Shown here: piece by piece, positions 13,903 to 21,163 of the stretch
Numbering within the stretch: position 1 is the first letter of the stretch
Layout of the letters: every line of letters begins with the position of its first letter
DNA from: a virus
Virus record (IMG/VR): IMGVR_UViG_3300012012_001384
Coordinates: 1 to 46,280 of that record
Length of the DNA stretch: 46,280 nucleotides
Reading direction: 5' to 3' (one strand)
Program-made: the position numbers and the translations under genes
Notes under the pieces: generated by a model
What the model saw: the letters and a program-made list of their open reading frames with translations, nothing else
What the model was told of the DNA's origin: nothing
Databases searched by the model: none

Positions 13903-14802
13903 ATGGGAGGAGGAGGAGGAAAAAGCGCACCGGCACCTGTATACATGCCGCCACCGCCTGATAATACGTTTAGAGATTTCCTGAACTATAGTCAACAACA
14001 AGAAGCACGGGCACAAGCGCGAGCTGATCAAGAAAGAGCAGACGCTAAGGCTAAGGAAGATGCACGTAAAGCATCAGGTACTGCAGGCTTCGGTGGCTTA
14101 CGTTCAGGTCTAGAGTCTCAACTGAAACAAGGTTTAATTACATATAATGATGCTTCCAGTCAACTACGTGATTATGCTGGTAAATACGAAATAAATGCAG
14201 AAGAAGATGTTAATAAGTTAACAGATCTTTATACTAAGGAATTATTACCTGGACGTCGCTCTACAGGAGTCTCTGCGGCCTATCAAGAACTTTTAGGACG
14301 TGAAGCTACGGAGCCAGAGAAGACAACTGCCTTAGAACGTTTTAATCAAGGTTATTACAGCAGTGTTCAAGACTTAAAGGACTCCCTTACCAAAGGCTCG
14401 GAATATCAAGATAAGTTTCAAACGAGCTATCTTGGCAACTATTACGATACGATGTATGGTAAGGAAGAAAGGGATGCAGCAGGTAAGAGGACAGGTACAA
14501 GAAGCTTTAAGTTTGATAAGTCACTTCTTCCTACTTACGCTGAAGGAACCTTAGGTAAAGCTGGCGTTGCAATTCCCGACTTCAAAAACACCTTCACTGG
14601 TACACCTGCTGAACTTGAAGAGCAAACACAAAATATCAGAGACACACGTAAGTATCTGTACAGTGCTGGTTTGACCAATCTCCAAGGGGATATAGATAAA
14701 GAAACACAGAAGTTAAAGAATAAAGGAGCGACGGATGTGGCTAAGATCGGATCGACGGGCGATATGTATAAAGCTCTCATAGGAAGTTTTAGCTTCAATT
14801 AA
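13903..14802 (+). CDS. virion-region protein with DUF4214-like segment (299 aa)
   Basis: The N-terminus is Gly-rich and then Pro-rich (PAPVYMPPPPDNTF), followed by a charged helix (RAQARADQERADAKAKED). Residues about 125-172 (AYQELLGREATEPEKTTALE, then GSEYQDKF) follow the DUF4214 pattern (YxxLLGRxAxxxE...G...L...SxEYQ). That domain occurs in secreted and phage structural proteins of cyanobacteria; its function is not established. A strong AAGGAGATAA site precedes the ATG. Confidence 0.75.
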   Translation: MGGGGGKSAPAPVYMPPPPDNTFRDFLNYSQQQEARAQARADQERADAKAKEDARKASGTAGFGGLRSGLESQLKQGLITYNDASSQLRDYAGKYEINAEEDVNKLTDLYTKELLPGRRSTGVSAAYQELLGREATEPEKTTALERFNQGYYSSVQDLKDSLTKGSEYQDKFQTSYLGNYYDTMYGKEERDAAGKRTGTRSFKFDKSLLPTYAEGTLGKAGVAIPDFKNTFTGTPAELEEQTQNIRDTRKYLYSAGLTNLQGDIDKETQKLKNKGATDVAKIGSTGDMYKALIGSFSFN

Positions 14803-14812
14803 AGATATCTTT

Positions 14813-14820
14813 GTTATAAT
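14813..14820 (+). promoter_or_regulatory. extended -10 box
   Basis: TGTTATAATTA (TG-N-TATAAT, an extended -10) lies about 25 bases before the ATG at 14846. An identical TGTTATAATTA stands before 15870. There is no -35. Confidence 0.5.
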
Positions 14821-14845
14821 TATTTAGTAGTAAGAATTTAAAGTA

Positions 14846-15076
14846 ATGACGCCACCAGTACCAATGACAGATGCTGAAAAAATTGCAGCATACAATGCAG
14901 GTGTTGGACAGTCTAAAGAAGAGTTAGATAAAGCTACAAATTTTGATATTGATAACTTTGAAAAGCTTCTCACTCGTTTGGAAGCATCTAAAGGTCGTCA
15001 ACAACGCCAGAAGTCCGTTGAAGGACGTCGTGATATCTTCAGCCAGGGTCTTGCTGGTATGATGAGCAACTTCTAA
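14846..15076 (+). CDS. small helical protein (76 aa)
   Basis: The product (MTPPVPMTDAEKIAAYNAG) has a C-terminal helical segment NFEKLLTRLEASKGRQQRQK. This resembles the segment KFDTLLRNLERQKESLNRRK of the 15870-16136 product, so the two are probably distant paralogues. It has no membrane segment or known function. Confidence 0.75.
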   Translation: MTPPVPMTDAEKIAAYNAGVGQSKEELDKATNFDIDNFEKLLTRLEASKGRQQRQKSVEGRRDIFSQGLAGMMSNF

Positions 15077-15098
15077 TTTTCTATAGGTGCTGTAAGCC

Positions 15099-15347
15099 AT
15101 GACCAATAGCGTTCCAGCAGGACAAGTCGATGCTGATGATTGGTTTGATTTAGACAAATATCGTCAGGCAGCTGGCGTGGCTTACGACTTTTCCAAGAAA
15201 AAGATGGAGGATGCTGGTGGACAGGAACGAGAAACTATCGGTAAAGGTGCCGAAGAACAACGTACTTCCGCAGAGCAGTCACAGCGCTTTAAAGAAAAGG
15301 ACGAAGAACGCGATTACGGCCAGGCCCAACGAGCTTATCGATATTGA
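15099..15347 (+). CDS. small charged protein overlapping the next gene (82 aa)
   Basis: The product starts MTNSVPAGQVDADDWFDLDK and becomes strongly charged (QSQRFKEKDEERDYGQAQRA). Its stop lies inside the next frame, which has no good start of its own nearby. The two could be separate coupled genes or one protein joined by +1 frameshifting near 15347. The first half is normal in composition, so the frame itself is probably real. Confidence 0.7.
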   Translation: MTNSVPAGQVDADDWFDLDKYRQAAGVAYDFSKKKMEDAGGQERETIGKGAEEQRTSAEQSQRFKEKDEERDYGQAQRAYRY

Positions 15348-15834
15348 GTTATTCGATGGTTGGGTAGATAATTTAGATGCGTCTACCCAGGAATCATTCT
15401 GTGCATTCGCCAAAGAAAATTACTCTGTAATAGAAGCATATCTTTATTCACGATTCCTTGGTTATAAAGGAACCGTAACTGCGTGCGAACTATGGGTCAA
15501 ACAACATTACGATAAACCAGATCACCGAAAAAAACTCTTGTATGAAATTGACGAGATGCAAGAGGACGTACGTAAATTACGAGAAGATGTCGAGAATGGT
15601 GTCGTAAAACGTGATGCGGGAGTAGCTCGTATTGCTTCTATGCAAAAAGAAATACGTGGTCATATTGACCAAGTAGAAAAGTTTACGAGTATTAAAGATA
15701 GAAAAGGTTTATTGATGGCAGGTGCCGACAGGGCTATACGTGAATTAATGTTTATTTTCAAAGATGACCCAATTGAAATTCCTCTGGAAGAAGCAACAAT
15801 GAGCGTATGGTCAAGAATGCAACTTGAAGAATGA
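15211..15834 (+). CDS. probable small terminase subunit, start uncertain
   Basis: The convincing part of this frame starts around 15340 (ELFDGWVDNLDASTQESF). It is helical, with a DNA-binding-like N-terminal segment (FAKENYSVIEAYLYSR), a long coiled coil (EIDEMQEDVRKLREDVENG) and a C-terminal domain. That plan and its position just before the large terminase fit a small terminase. The ATG at 15211 would add about 42 basic residues inside the preceding gene. The first Met after that is too far in, so the start may be non-AUG or reached by +1 frameshift. Confidence 0.6.
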   Translation: MLVDRNEKLSVKVPKNNVLPQSSHSALKKRTKNAITARPNELIDIELFDGWVDNLDASTQESFCAFAKENYSVIEAYLYSRFLGYKGTVTACELWVKQHYDKPDHRKKLLYEIDEMQEDVRKLREDVENGVVKRDAGVARIASMQKEIRGHIDQVEKFTSIKDRKGLLMAGADRAIRELMFIFKDDPIEIPLEEATMSVWSRMQLEE

Positions 15835-15838
15835 TTCT

Positions 15839-15846
15839 GTTATAAT
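15839..15846 (+). promoter_or_regulatory. extended -10 box
   Basis: TGTTATAATTA lies 24 bases before the ATG at 15870 and is the same word, at the same distance, as at 14813. There is no -35. Confidence 0.5.
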
Positions 15847-15869
15847 TATATTCATATTGAATAAATAAC

Positions 15870-16136
15870 ATGGGTGCCGGAAGACAGCCTTCAAGAATGA
15901 AGCAAGGCAATATTCAAGGAATGGAAGAACAAGAACAACGTGCAAGGGCTATAGCAGAAGCTGATAGGGCCAGGGCAGCTAGCAGGGAAAGAGCTAACAG
16001 CATGAATCCTAGTCAACCAGGGCAAGATAACAGCTCAGACTACTTTGGTCAAGATAAATTTGACACTTTACTAAGAAATTTAGAAAGGCAAAAAGAAAGC
16101 CTTAACCGACGTAAAGTACGTGGGATGTTGATGTAA
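15870..16136 (+). CDS. small charged helical protein (88 aa)
   Basis: The product (MGAGRQPSRMKQGNIQGMEE) is rich in Arg, Ala and Glu (QRARAIAEADRARAASRERA). It ends with the helical segment KFDTLLRNLERQKESLNRRK shared with the 14846-15076 product. No known family; its function and any role in packaging are unknown. Confidence 0.75.
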   Translation: MGAGRQPSRMKQGNIQGMEEQEQRARAIAEADRARAASRERANSMNPSQPGQDNSSDYFGQDKFDTLLRNLERQKESLNRRKVRGMLM

Positions 16137-16143
16137 ACATTAT

Positions 16144-16305
16144 ATGTCTAAAAGTAAAATGCCACCTCAGTTTCTTGAGTATCTCAAGAAGAAGGATGCC
16201 AAGAAAGAAGATGGCACAGAGATGAATGACAAAGAAAAACGTAAGGCTGCTCTAGATAAAGCAAGGAAATACAAAGATCAAAAGAACAGTAAAGCTAAAA
16301 AATAG
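16144..16305 (+). CDS. very small lysine-rich protein (53 aa)
   Basis: An ATG at 16144 opens a 53-codon frame ending in TAG at 16305. The product starts MSKSKMPPQFLEYLKKKDAK and is almost half charged residues. The MPPQFLEYLKKK start resembles short phage proteins encoded near terminase genes, from memory. It fits tightly between the 16136 stop and the terminase start, which supports it as real. Confidence 0.7.
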   Translation: MSKSKMPPQFLEYLKKKDAKKEDGTEMNDKEKRKAALDKARKYKDQKNSKAKK

Positions 16306-16335
16306 AGTAGGATTCCATAAAGTTGGAACATTCTT

Positions 16336-18999
16336 GTGCCTAGCTATACACACCTTGCTTATCGACGTAATGCAAAAGCCGCTGCGCGTAACCAACAAAT
16401 ACGTATACCCAAGAATGTAGATGCTCTTAAGCTTGCGCAAGAAGACTTTGGTTTCTTTTGTGAATATGTAGCTGATAAGCCTCCCGCTGAACATCACCTG
16501 GAATGGCACAAGCATTTCATTACGAAAGAAGACAGTAGTTGCCTTTTGCACATTGCTGGGCCAAACGTTGATCTATTGGCACCAAGGGGGCCACTTGCTA
16601 TTTCAATGCCAATAGCAACTCCTAACGGATGGGTGCCCATTGGTGATTTACAATTAGGTGATTTAGTTTTTTCTGAGAAAGGACAAGTTACAGAAGTAAT
16701 TGATATATCCGATTACGCATCGTCTCCAACGTGGGAAATATCCTATACAGATGGTTCATCCGTACGTTGTGACGATCAACACCTATGGAAGGTGCGGCGC
16801 ATAGGTTCTGACGCCAAAGGTGAATGGCGTGTTATGTCTCTTAATGAAATGCGTACACAAAAAACAATTGGAATGAAAGGAAATGGTAAAGGCATTTCTC
16901 CAAGTCAACGTATTACTGCAACCTGTTCACCAGAAGAAAAACCTTGGTTGGACAGCAAGGGCTACGCTCGTTACTATATTCCCGTGACGGAACCAGTTCA
17001 ATATCCAGAAAAAGAACTTTTAATTGATCCGTATTTACTTGGTGTTTTAATTGGAGATGGCTCCTTAAGCAGTGGAAACTTAACAATAACTAGCGCTGAT
17101 TCAGAATTGATTGAACGTTGCGCTCAACTTTTACCTAAAGACTACACGTTCAAGAAAGCTTCTAAGTACGATTATCGTATTTCTCATGTTAAAGGCAGCC
17201 TTTTCTGTGGGACACCAAATCCTGTAAAAAGAAATCTTGAAAAACTTGGTTTGTACGGAAAAACATCAGTATCAAAATTTATCCCAAAAGAATACTTATT
17301 CTCTTCTGTTGCTGATCGTGAGGCGTTGCTACAAGGTTTACTCGATACAGACGGCACGGTATCTAGTTCTGGTTCTGTTTCTTTTTGTACCACATCTCAG
17401 CAACTTGTAGATAACATCATTGAACTAGTTCAATCATTAGGAGGTATTGCAACTAGACGTATTGCACAGTTTAATTCTTATACCCTGCCCAATGGAGTAA
17501 AAACCCGTACAACAACACCGTCTTACAAAGTAGGAATAAAATTACATCCTGAGATTAGACCGTTCTCCCTGGAGCGTAAAGCACTGAGGTATGCTCCTTG
17601 TACTAAATACCTTCCTTGCCGTGGCATTGTAGATATTAAACCTTCGTTTGAAGAGAAGGTACGTTGCATAGAAGTGCAAGATGAGTGTCATACATTCTTA
17701 ACAAAAGATTATATCGTCAGTAAAAATTCGGCCAAAAGCACAGTCTTGGGCTTGCTTACGGCATGGGCTATTGGTATTCACACTAAAGCTAAACGTCCTC
17801 TACAGATTCTTTACTTGTCATACACAGTTGATATTGCACGATCCAAAAGTGCTACCATCAAACGCATCATTGAAAGTAAGCGATACCAAGAAGTTTTCCC
17901 TACTGTACGCCTAATGAAGAATGTAACCAGTAATGAGTACTGGTCAATAGATCATCGCTTTGCTGGTATTGACACAACTGGTGATGAACAGTTTACACTC
18001 TGTGCTGCAGGACTTAAGGGTTCAGTTACTTCCAAGCGATCTCATTTAGTAATGATAGATGACGCCATAAAAAGTTCGGCAGATATCTCAAATCCAGACA
18101 TTAGAAAACAAATGCAAGAGAACTGGAATGCTGTGATCGCACCTACTATGTTTGAAGGTGCACGAGCAATATGTCTTGGTACACGCTTCCGACATGATGA
18201 CATTCATGCGACAACTTTTAATGAACAAAATAATTGGATGCAGATTGTTCTTCCTGCAATTAAGAACAATCGTATAACAGGAGAAGAAGAATCCTACTGG
18301 CCTGCAATGTGGTCTTTGGAATACCTAAAGGAAAAGAAACGACAGGCGCCTATTGCCTTCTCTTTCCAGTACATGAATCAAATCGTTAGACAAAATGAAC
18401 TTTCCTTGGCACCAGAACTAATAGTTAAAGCAGAAATCGCAACGGAGTTTGATACTCTTGGCGTCGGTGTTGACCTATCTGCTGGCGTTAAAGAAAAGAA
18501 TGATTACACCGTTATGGTACTAGGTGGACGTATCGGTGATCAGATTCATATTATTGATTACAGACGAATACGAGTCATGGGAAATCTAGAAAAACTTGAC
18601 GTACTTAAAGAACTTCTTAACGACTGGTCTATTCTTGGTAAAGATGAAAACAATAATTACTTCCCAACTTTTGCAACAGTTGACATATGGTCTGAAGCTG
18701 TACAGTACCAGGCATCCCTGGAAGCAGACTTCAAAAGAGTTTGTTTAAATCAAGAAGGTCTCTACAACATTTTGTGGCATCCCGTCAAAGGTTTCCGTGC
18801 AGATAAGCTTGCAAGGTTTCGCGGCATTATGGGCATGTTTGAAGATAGAAAAATAATCTTTAATCGGTTTAGGAACTTCACAAATCTCTTCGAGGAACTC
18901 ACGAACTTCGGCGTAAGTAGTCATGATGATTGTGCGGATGCCCTTGTGTGGTTAGTCAATGGTCTAGCACGGAAAGGTCAATTACACCTAGATTTTTAA
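16336..18999 (+). CDS. terL: terminase large subunit with in-frame intein (887-aa precursor)
   Basis: The mature packaging ATPase/nuclease would be 508 residues after removal of residues 86-464. The exteins join to give LAPRG-SAKST, the Walker A site. Walker B is LVMIDD (571-576, catalytic-type acidic pair 575-576). The C-terminal nuclease has GVDLSAG (D713), TVDIWSEA (D783) and the HDDCADA motif (863-868). It starts at GTG 16336; upstream ribosome-site match is weak. It acts with the small subunit and portal to cut and pump DNA into the prohead. The insertion lies exactly in the ATP-binding loop, so the unspliced precursor should be inactive. Confidence 0.95.
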   Translation: MPSYTHLAYRRNAKAAARNQQIRIPKNVDALKLAQEDFGFFCEYVADKPPAEHHLEWHKHFITKEDSSCLLHIAGPNVDLLAPRGPLAISMPIATPNGWVPIGDLQLGDLVFSEKGQVTEVIDISDYASSPTWEISYTDGSSVRCDDQHLWKVRRIGSDAKGEWRVMSLNEMRTQKTIGMKGNGKGISPSQRITATCSPEEKPWLDSKGYARYYIPVTEPVQYPEKELLIDPYLLGVLIGDGSLSSGNLTITSADSELIERCAQLLPKDYTFKKASKYDYRISHVKGSLFCGTPNPVKRNLEKLGLYGKTSVSKFIPKEYLFSSVADREALLQGLLDTDGTVSSSGSVSFCTTSQQLVDNIIELVQSLGGIATRRIAQFNSYTLPNGVKTRTTTPSYKVGIKLHPEIRPFSLERKALRYAPCTKYLPCRGIVDIKPSFEEKVRCIEVQDECHTFLTKDYIVSKNSAKSTVLGLLTAWAIGIHTKAKRPLQILYLSYTVDIARSKSATIKRIIESKRYQEVFPTVRLMKNVTSNEYWSIDHRFAGIDTTGDEQFTLCAAGLKGSVTSKRSHLVMIDDAIKSSADISNPDIRKQMQENWNAVIAPTMFEGARAICLGTRFRHDDIHATTFNEQNNWMQIVLPAIKNNRITGEEESYWPAMWSLEYLKEKKRQAPIAFSFQYMNQIVRQNELSLAPELIVKAEIATEFDTLGVGVDLSAGVKEKNDYTVMVLGGRIGDQIHIIDYRRIRVMGNLEKLDVLKELLNDWSILGKDENNNYFPTFATVDIWSEAVQYQASLEADFKRVCLNQEGLYNILWHPVKGFRADKLARFRGIMGMFEDRKIIFNRFRNFTNLFEELTNFGVSSHDDCADALVWLVNGLARKGQLHLDF
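16591..17727 (+). mobile_element. intein with LAGLIDADG homing endonuclease, class-3-like
   Basis: The intein covers residues Pro86-Asn464 (379 aa) of the terminase precursor. Its block A is PLAISMPIATPNGWVPIGDL, with Pro where Cys or Ser is usual. Block B has DDQHLW, with His149 and Trp151. Block F has KVRC, with Cys444. Block G is IVSKN followed by Ser465. Trp-B12, Cys-F4 and Ser at G5 closely match the Trp/Cys/Thr set that defines class 3 inteins. The endonuclease motifs are LLGVLIGDG (about 234-242) and LLQGLLDTDG (331-340). The penultimate His is replaced by Lys463. Confidence 0.9.
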
Positions 19000-19064
19000 T
19001 TCTAAAGATTTTATAAAATTACAAAGATTAGTTACAGCAGTAGATCTTAACGTATAGAATAAAA

Positions 19065-19084
19065 ATGTGAGGAATTCCTCACAT
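19065..19084. promoter_or_regulatory. 20-bp perfect palindrome in the psbA leader
   Basis: ATGTGAGGAA is followed directly by its reverse complement, 24 bases before the psbA ATG. As DNA it could be a dimer-binding operator; as RNA it would form a hairpin with a minimal loop. A TATAGAAT-like -10 lies just upstream at 19053-19060, so the palindrome would be at the start of the transcript. Confidence 0.6.
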
Positions 19085-19108
19085 ATCTACATATTTCTTA
19101 ACGTCCTC

Positions 19109-20188
19109 ATGGTTTCTACTCTTGCTCCACGTTCTGGCGTGGCTGGGTGGGATCAGTTTTGTGAGTGGGTTACAGGCACCGAAAATCGTCTTTATGTCGG
19201 TTGGTTTGGTGTACTTATGATCCCTTGCCTGCTGGCCGCCACCATTTGTTTTATCGTCGCTTTTATTGCTGCTCCACCCGTTGACATCGATGGCATTCGT
19301 GAACCTGTTGCTGGATCCCTCCTATACGGAAACAACATCATCAGCGGAGCCGTTGTGCCCAGCAGCAATGCAATCGGCTTACATTTCTACCCAATTTGGG
19401 AAGCTTCTTCGCTTGACGAGTGGCTCTACAACGGGGGTCCCTTTCAGCTCGTCATCTTCCACTTCCTCATTGGCATCTTTGCTTACATGGGACGAGAGTG
19501 GGAACTTAGTTATAGATTAGGAATGCGCCCCTGGATCTGTGTTGCGTACTCCGCACCAGTAGCTGCTGCAACTGCAGTGTTCCTTGTGTATCCCTTTGGT
19601 CAAGGTTCGTTTTCTGATGCAATGCCTCTTGGTATATCGGGAACCTTCAACTACATGTTTGTGTTCCAGGCCGAACATAACATCCTCATGCACCCTTTTC
19701 ACATGTTGGGTGTAGCTGGTGTTTTTGGTGGATCGTTATTCAGTGCTATGCACGGTTCTCTCGTCACATCCTCACTGGTACGTGAAACGACTGAAGACAT
19801 ATCTCAAAACTATGGCTACAAGTTTGGTCAAGAAGAAGAGACCTACAACATCGTTGCAGCACACGGCTACTTTGGAAGACTTATTTTCCAGTATGCCAGC
19901 TTTAACAATAGTCGTAGTCTTCATTTCTTTCTTGCCGCTTGGCCTGTGATTGGTATATGGTTTGCTGCACTTGGTGTATCAACCATGGCATTTAACTTAA
20001 ATGGTTTTAACTTCAACCAATCTATTGTTGATAGTCAGAATCGTGTGGTGCCTACTTGGTCCGATATTCTCAATAGAGCTGGTCTAGGCTTCGAGGTTAT
20101 GCATGAGCGTAATGCACATAACTTTCCTCTTGACCTTGCAACAACTGAGTCTGTTCTCGTGGCACTAAAGGCTCCGGCCTTAAGCTAA
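19109..20188 (+). CDS. psbA: photosystem II reaction centre protein D1
   Basis: The 359-residue protein has every expected D1 position in standard numbering: Tyr161, Asp170, Glu189, His190, His198, His215, Ser264, His272, His332, Glu333, His337, Asp342 and Ala344. The last 15 residues are a short tail of the kind removed by the CtpA protease. Residue 130 is Glu, as in high-light D1 forms. I chose the ATG at 19109 ([10 protein letters not shown]) rather than an upstream GTG inside the palindrome. Phage D1 replaces damaged host D1 and keeps photosynthetic electron flow going during infection. The gene sits between terminase and portal, with its own leader and terminator. Confidence 0.98.
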   Translation: MVSTLAPRSGVAGWDQFCEWVTGTENRLYVGWFGVLMIPCLLAATICFIVAFIAAPPVDIDGIREPVAGSLLYGNNIISGAVVPSSNAIGLHFYPIWEASSLDEWLYNGGPFQLVIFHFLIGIFAYMGREWELSYRLGMRPWICVAYSAPVAAATAVFLVYPFGQGSFSDAMPLGISGTFNYMFVFQAEHNILMHPFHMLGVAGVFGGSLFSAMHGSLVTSSLVRETTEDISQNYGYKFGQEEETYNIVAAHGYFGRLIFQYASFNNSRSLHFFLAAWPVIGIWFAALGVSTMAFNLNGFNFNQSIVDSQNRVVPTWSDILNRAGLGFEVMHERNAHNFPLDLATTESVLVALKAPALS

Positions 20189-20207
20189 ATTTAAAATAAA
20201 ATTATCT

Positions 20208-20236
20208 ACCCGACTGCTAACACGGTCGGGTTTTTT
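20208..20236 (+). terminator. intrinsic terminator of psbA
   Basis: ACCCGAC and GTCGGGT form a seven-pair stem around a ten-base loop, followed by a T-run (20231-20236), 20 bases after the psbA stop. This is the cleanest rightward terminator in the window and makes psbA look like a self-contained cassette. Confidence 0.9.
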
Positions 20237-20267
20237 ATTGTAAACTAAAGGAAAGAAATCTAAAACC

Positions 20268-20561
20268 TTGGGTCCGGAATACGCTGCCATCTTTTTGACT
20301 GCGGTCATTTCAGCGATCACAGGTGGTTCCTGGGTGGCTAACAAACTGTTGTCCCGTCAAACGGAGAGGATCCAACAAGGCGTGGAACACATTAATACAC
20401 AGAGACGTAGGATCGACAATCTAGAAGATGAAGTAAAGCGTTTACCAATGGATTACGTACTAAAAGTTGATTTCTTACACGAGATTACAGAAATGCATAG
20501 TAATTTTAGACAAATTAACAATAAACTTGATAAGCTAATTGAAAAGCTTTTAGCAAAATGA
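20268..20561 (+). CDS. small membrane protein with coiled coil (97 aa)
   Basis: It starts at TTG 20268 (MGPEYAAIFLTAVISAITGG) with an AAGGAAAG upstream. One membrane segment covers about residues 5-26; the rest is a charged heptad-like helix (IQQGVEHINTQRRRIDNLED, ending NNKLDKLIEKLLAK). This plan (N-terminal anchor plus coiled coil) is common in small cyanophage proteins near psbA. It could be holin-like, but one segment and a long coiled coil do not establish that. It overlaps the next gene by ATGA. Confidence 0.75.
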   Translation: MGPEYAAIFLTAVISAITGGSWVANKLLSRQTERIQQGVEHINTQRRRIDNLEDEVKRLPMDYVLKVDFLHEITEMHSNFRQINNKLDKLIEKLLAK

Positions 20562-20740
20562 GCTACGTACTTGAAATCCAAGAAGATGAAAACGGTGATT
20601 GTTTCATCACGTTTCCAGAAGAAGTAATCGATGAGTTGGGCTGGAAGGAGGATGATGTGCTTAGCTGGGATGTACGTAGTAACGGCATCATTCTAAGCAA
20701 AGTAAATGACTCAAGCGGTTATGAGGTTATAGAAGAGTAG
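20558..20740 (+). CDS. AbrB/MazE-like small protein (60 aa)
   Basis: The segment DCFITFPEEVIDELGWKEDD followed by VLSWDVRSNGIIL matches the SpoVT/AbrB swapped-hairpin pattern (strand, PEEVxxxLGWKxGD, strand). Such proteins bind DNA as dimers or act as antitoxins. Here it is coupled by ATGA to the membrane protein before it. No toxin partner is next to it, so a regulator is more likely than an antitoxin. Confidence 0.7.
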   Translation: MSYVLEIQEDENGDCFITFPEEVIDELGWKEDDVLSWDVRSNGIILSKVNDSSGYEVIEE

Positions 20741-20766
20741 AATACACAAAAGTAAGTAGTTAGATT

Positions 20767-21132
20767 ATGGCTGATTATTATGGCGGAGAACGCAACGTAC
20801 TTGGGGCAGTTGGTAATATAGCTGGTACAGCTAATAGCTTCCTCGCTGGTAACCCTAGTTTTGATGTGAACAAAGGTCCAGGTGCTTTAGGTGGTCGTTC
20901 AGAAGAACAGATACGACGTCTTCTACAGAGCACTCCAAATAATCAACAGTTACTTGACGAAATGAAACGCCGTGGGATGACTCCTGGTGGCGGTCCACAA
21001 CTACCTTTAGCCGGATCACCTTTTGGTTCTAGTAACCTTGCCGGTGCAACAGCACAAATGAATCCGGGTCAACCAGGTAACTACGCAGGCATGGCATTAC
21101 CAAACGGATTTATTAATAAATATGTCTCTTAA
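20767..21132 (+). CDS. small virion-region protein (121 aa)
   Basis: The product (MADYYGGERNVLGAVGNIAG) is rich in Gly, Pro and Asn and looks largely disordered, with a short helix (SEEQIRRLLQSTPNNQQLLD). It ends 31 bases before the portal start. No family is recognised; it may be a small head or connector-associated protein. Confidence 0.75.
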   Translation: MADYYGGERNVLGAVGNIAGTANSFLAGNPSFDVNKGPGALGGRSEEQIRRLLQSTPNNQQLLDEMKRRGMTPGGGPQLPLAGSPFGSSNLAGATAQMNPGQPGNYAGMALPNGFINKYVS

Positions 21133-21163
21133 ATCTGCTAGCATTTAACAAAGGTAATAATTA

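Noticed and set aside
19067-19108. Upstream GTG start for psbA
   Set aside because: It would add 14 residues not found in D1 and start inside the palindrome; the ATG at 19109 gives standard D1 numbering.
20558-20740. Antitoxin of a toxin-antitoxin pair
   Set aside because: The fold fits an AbrB/MazE-like protein, but the coupled neighbour is a membrane/coiled-coil protein and no toxin-like ORF is adjacent.
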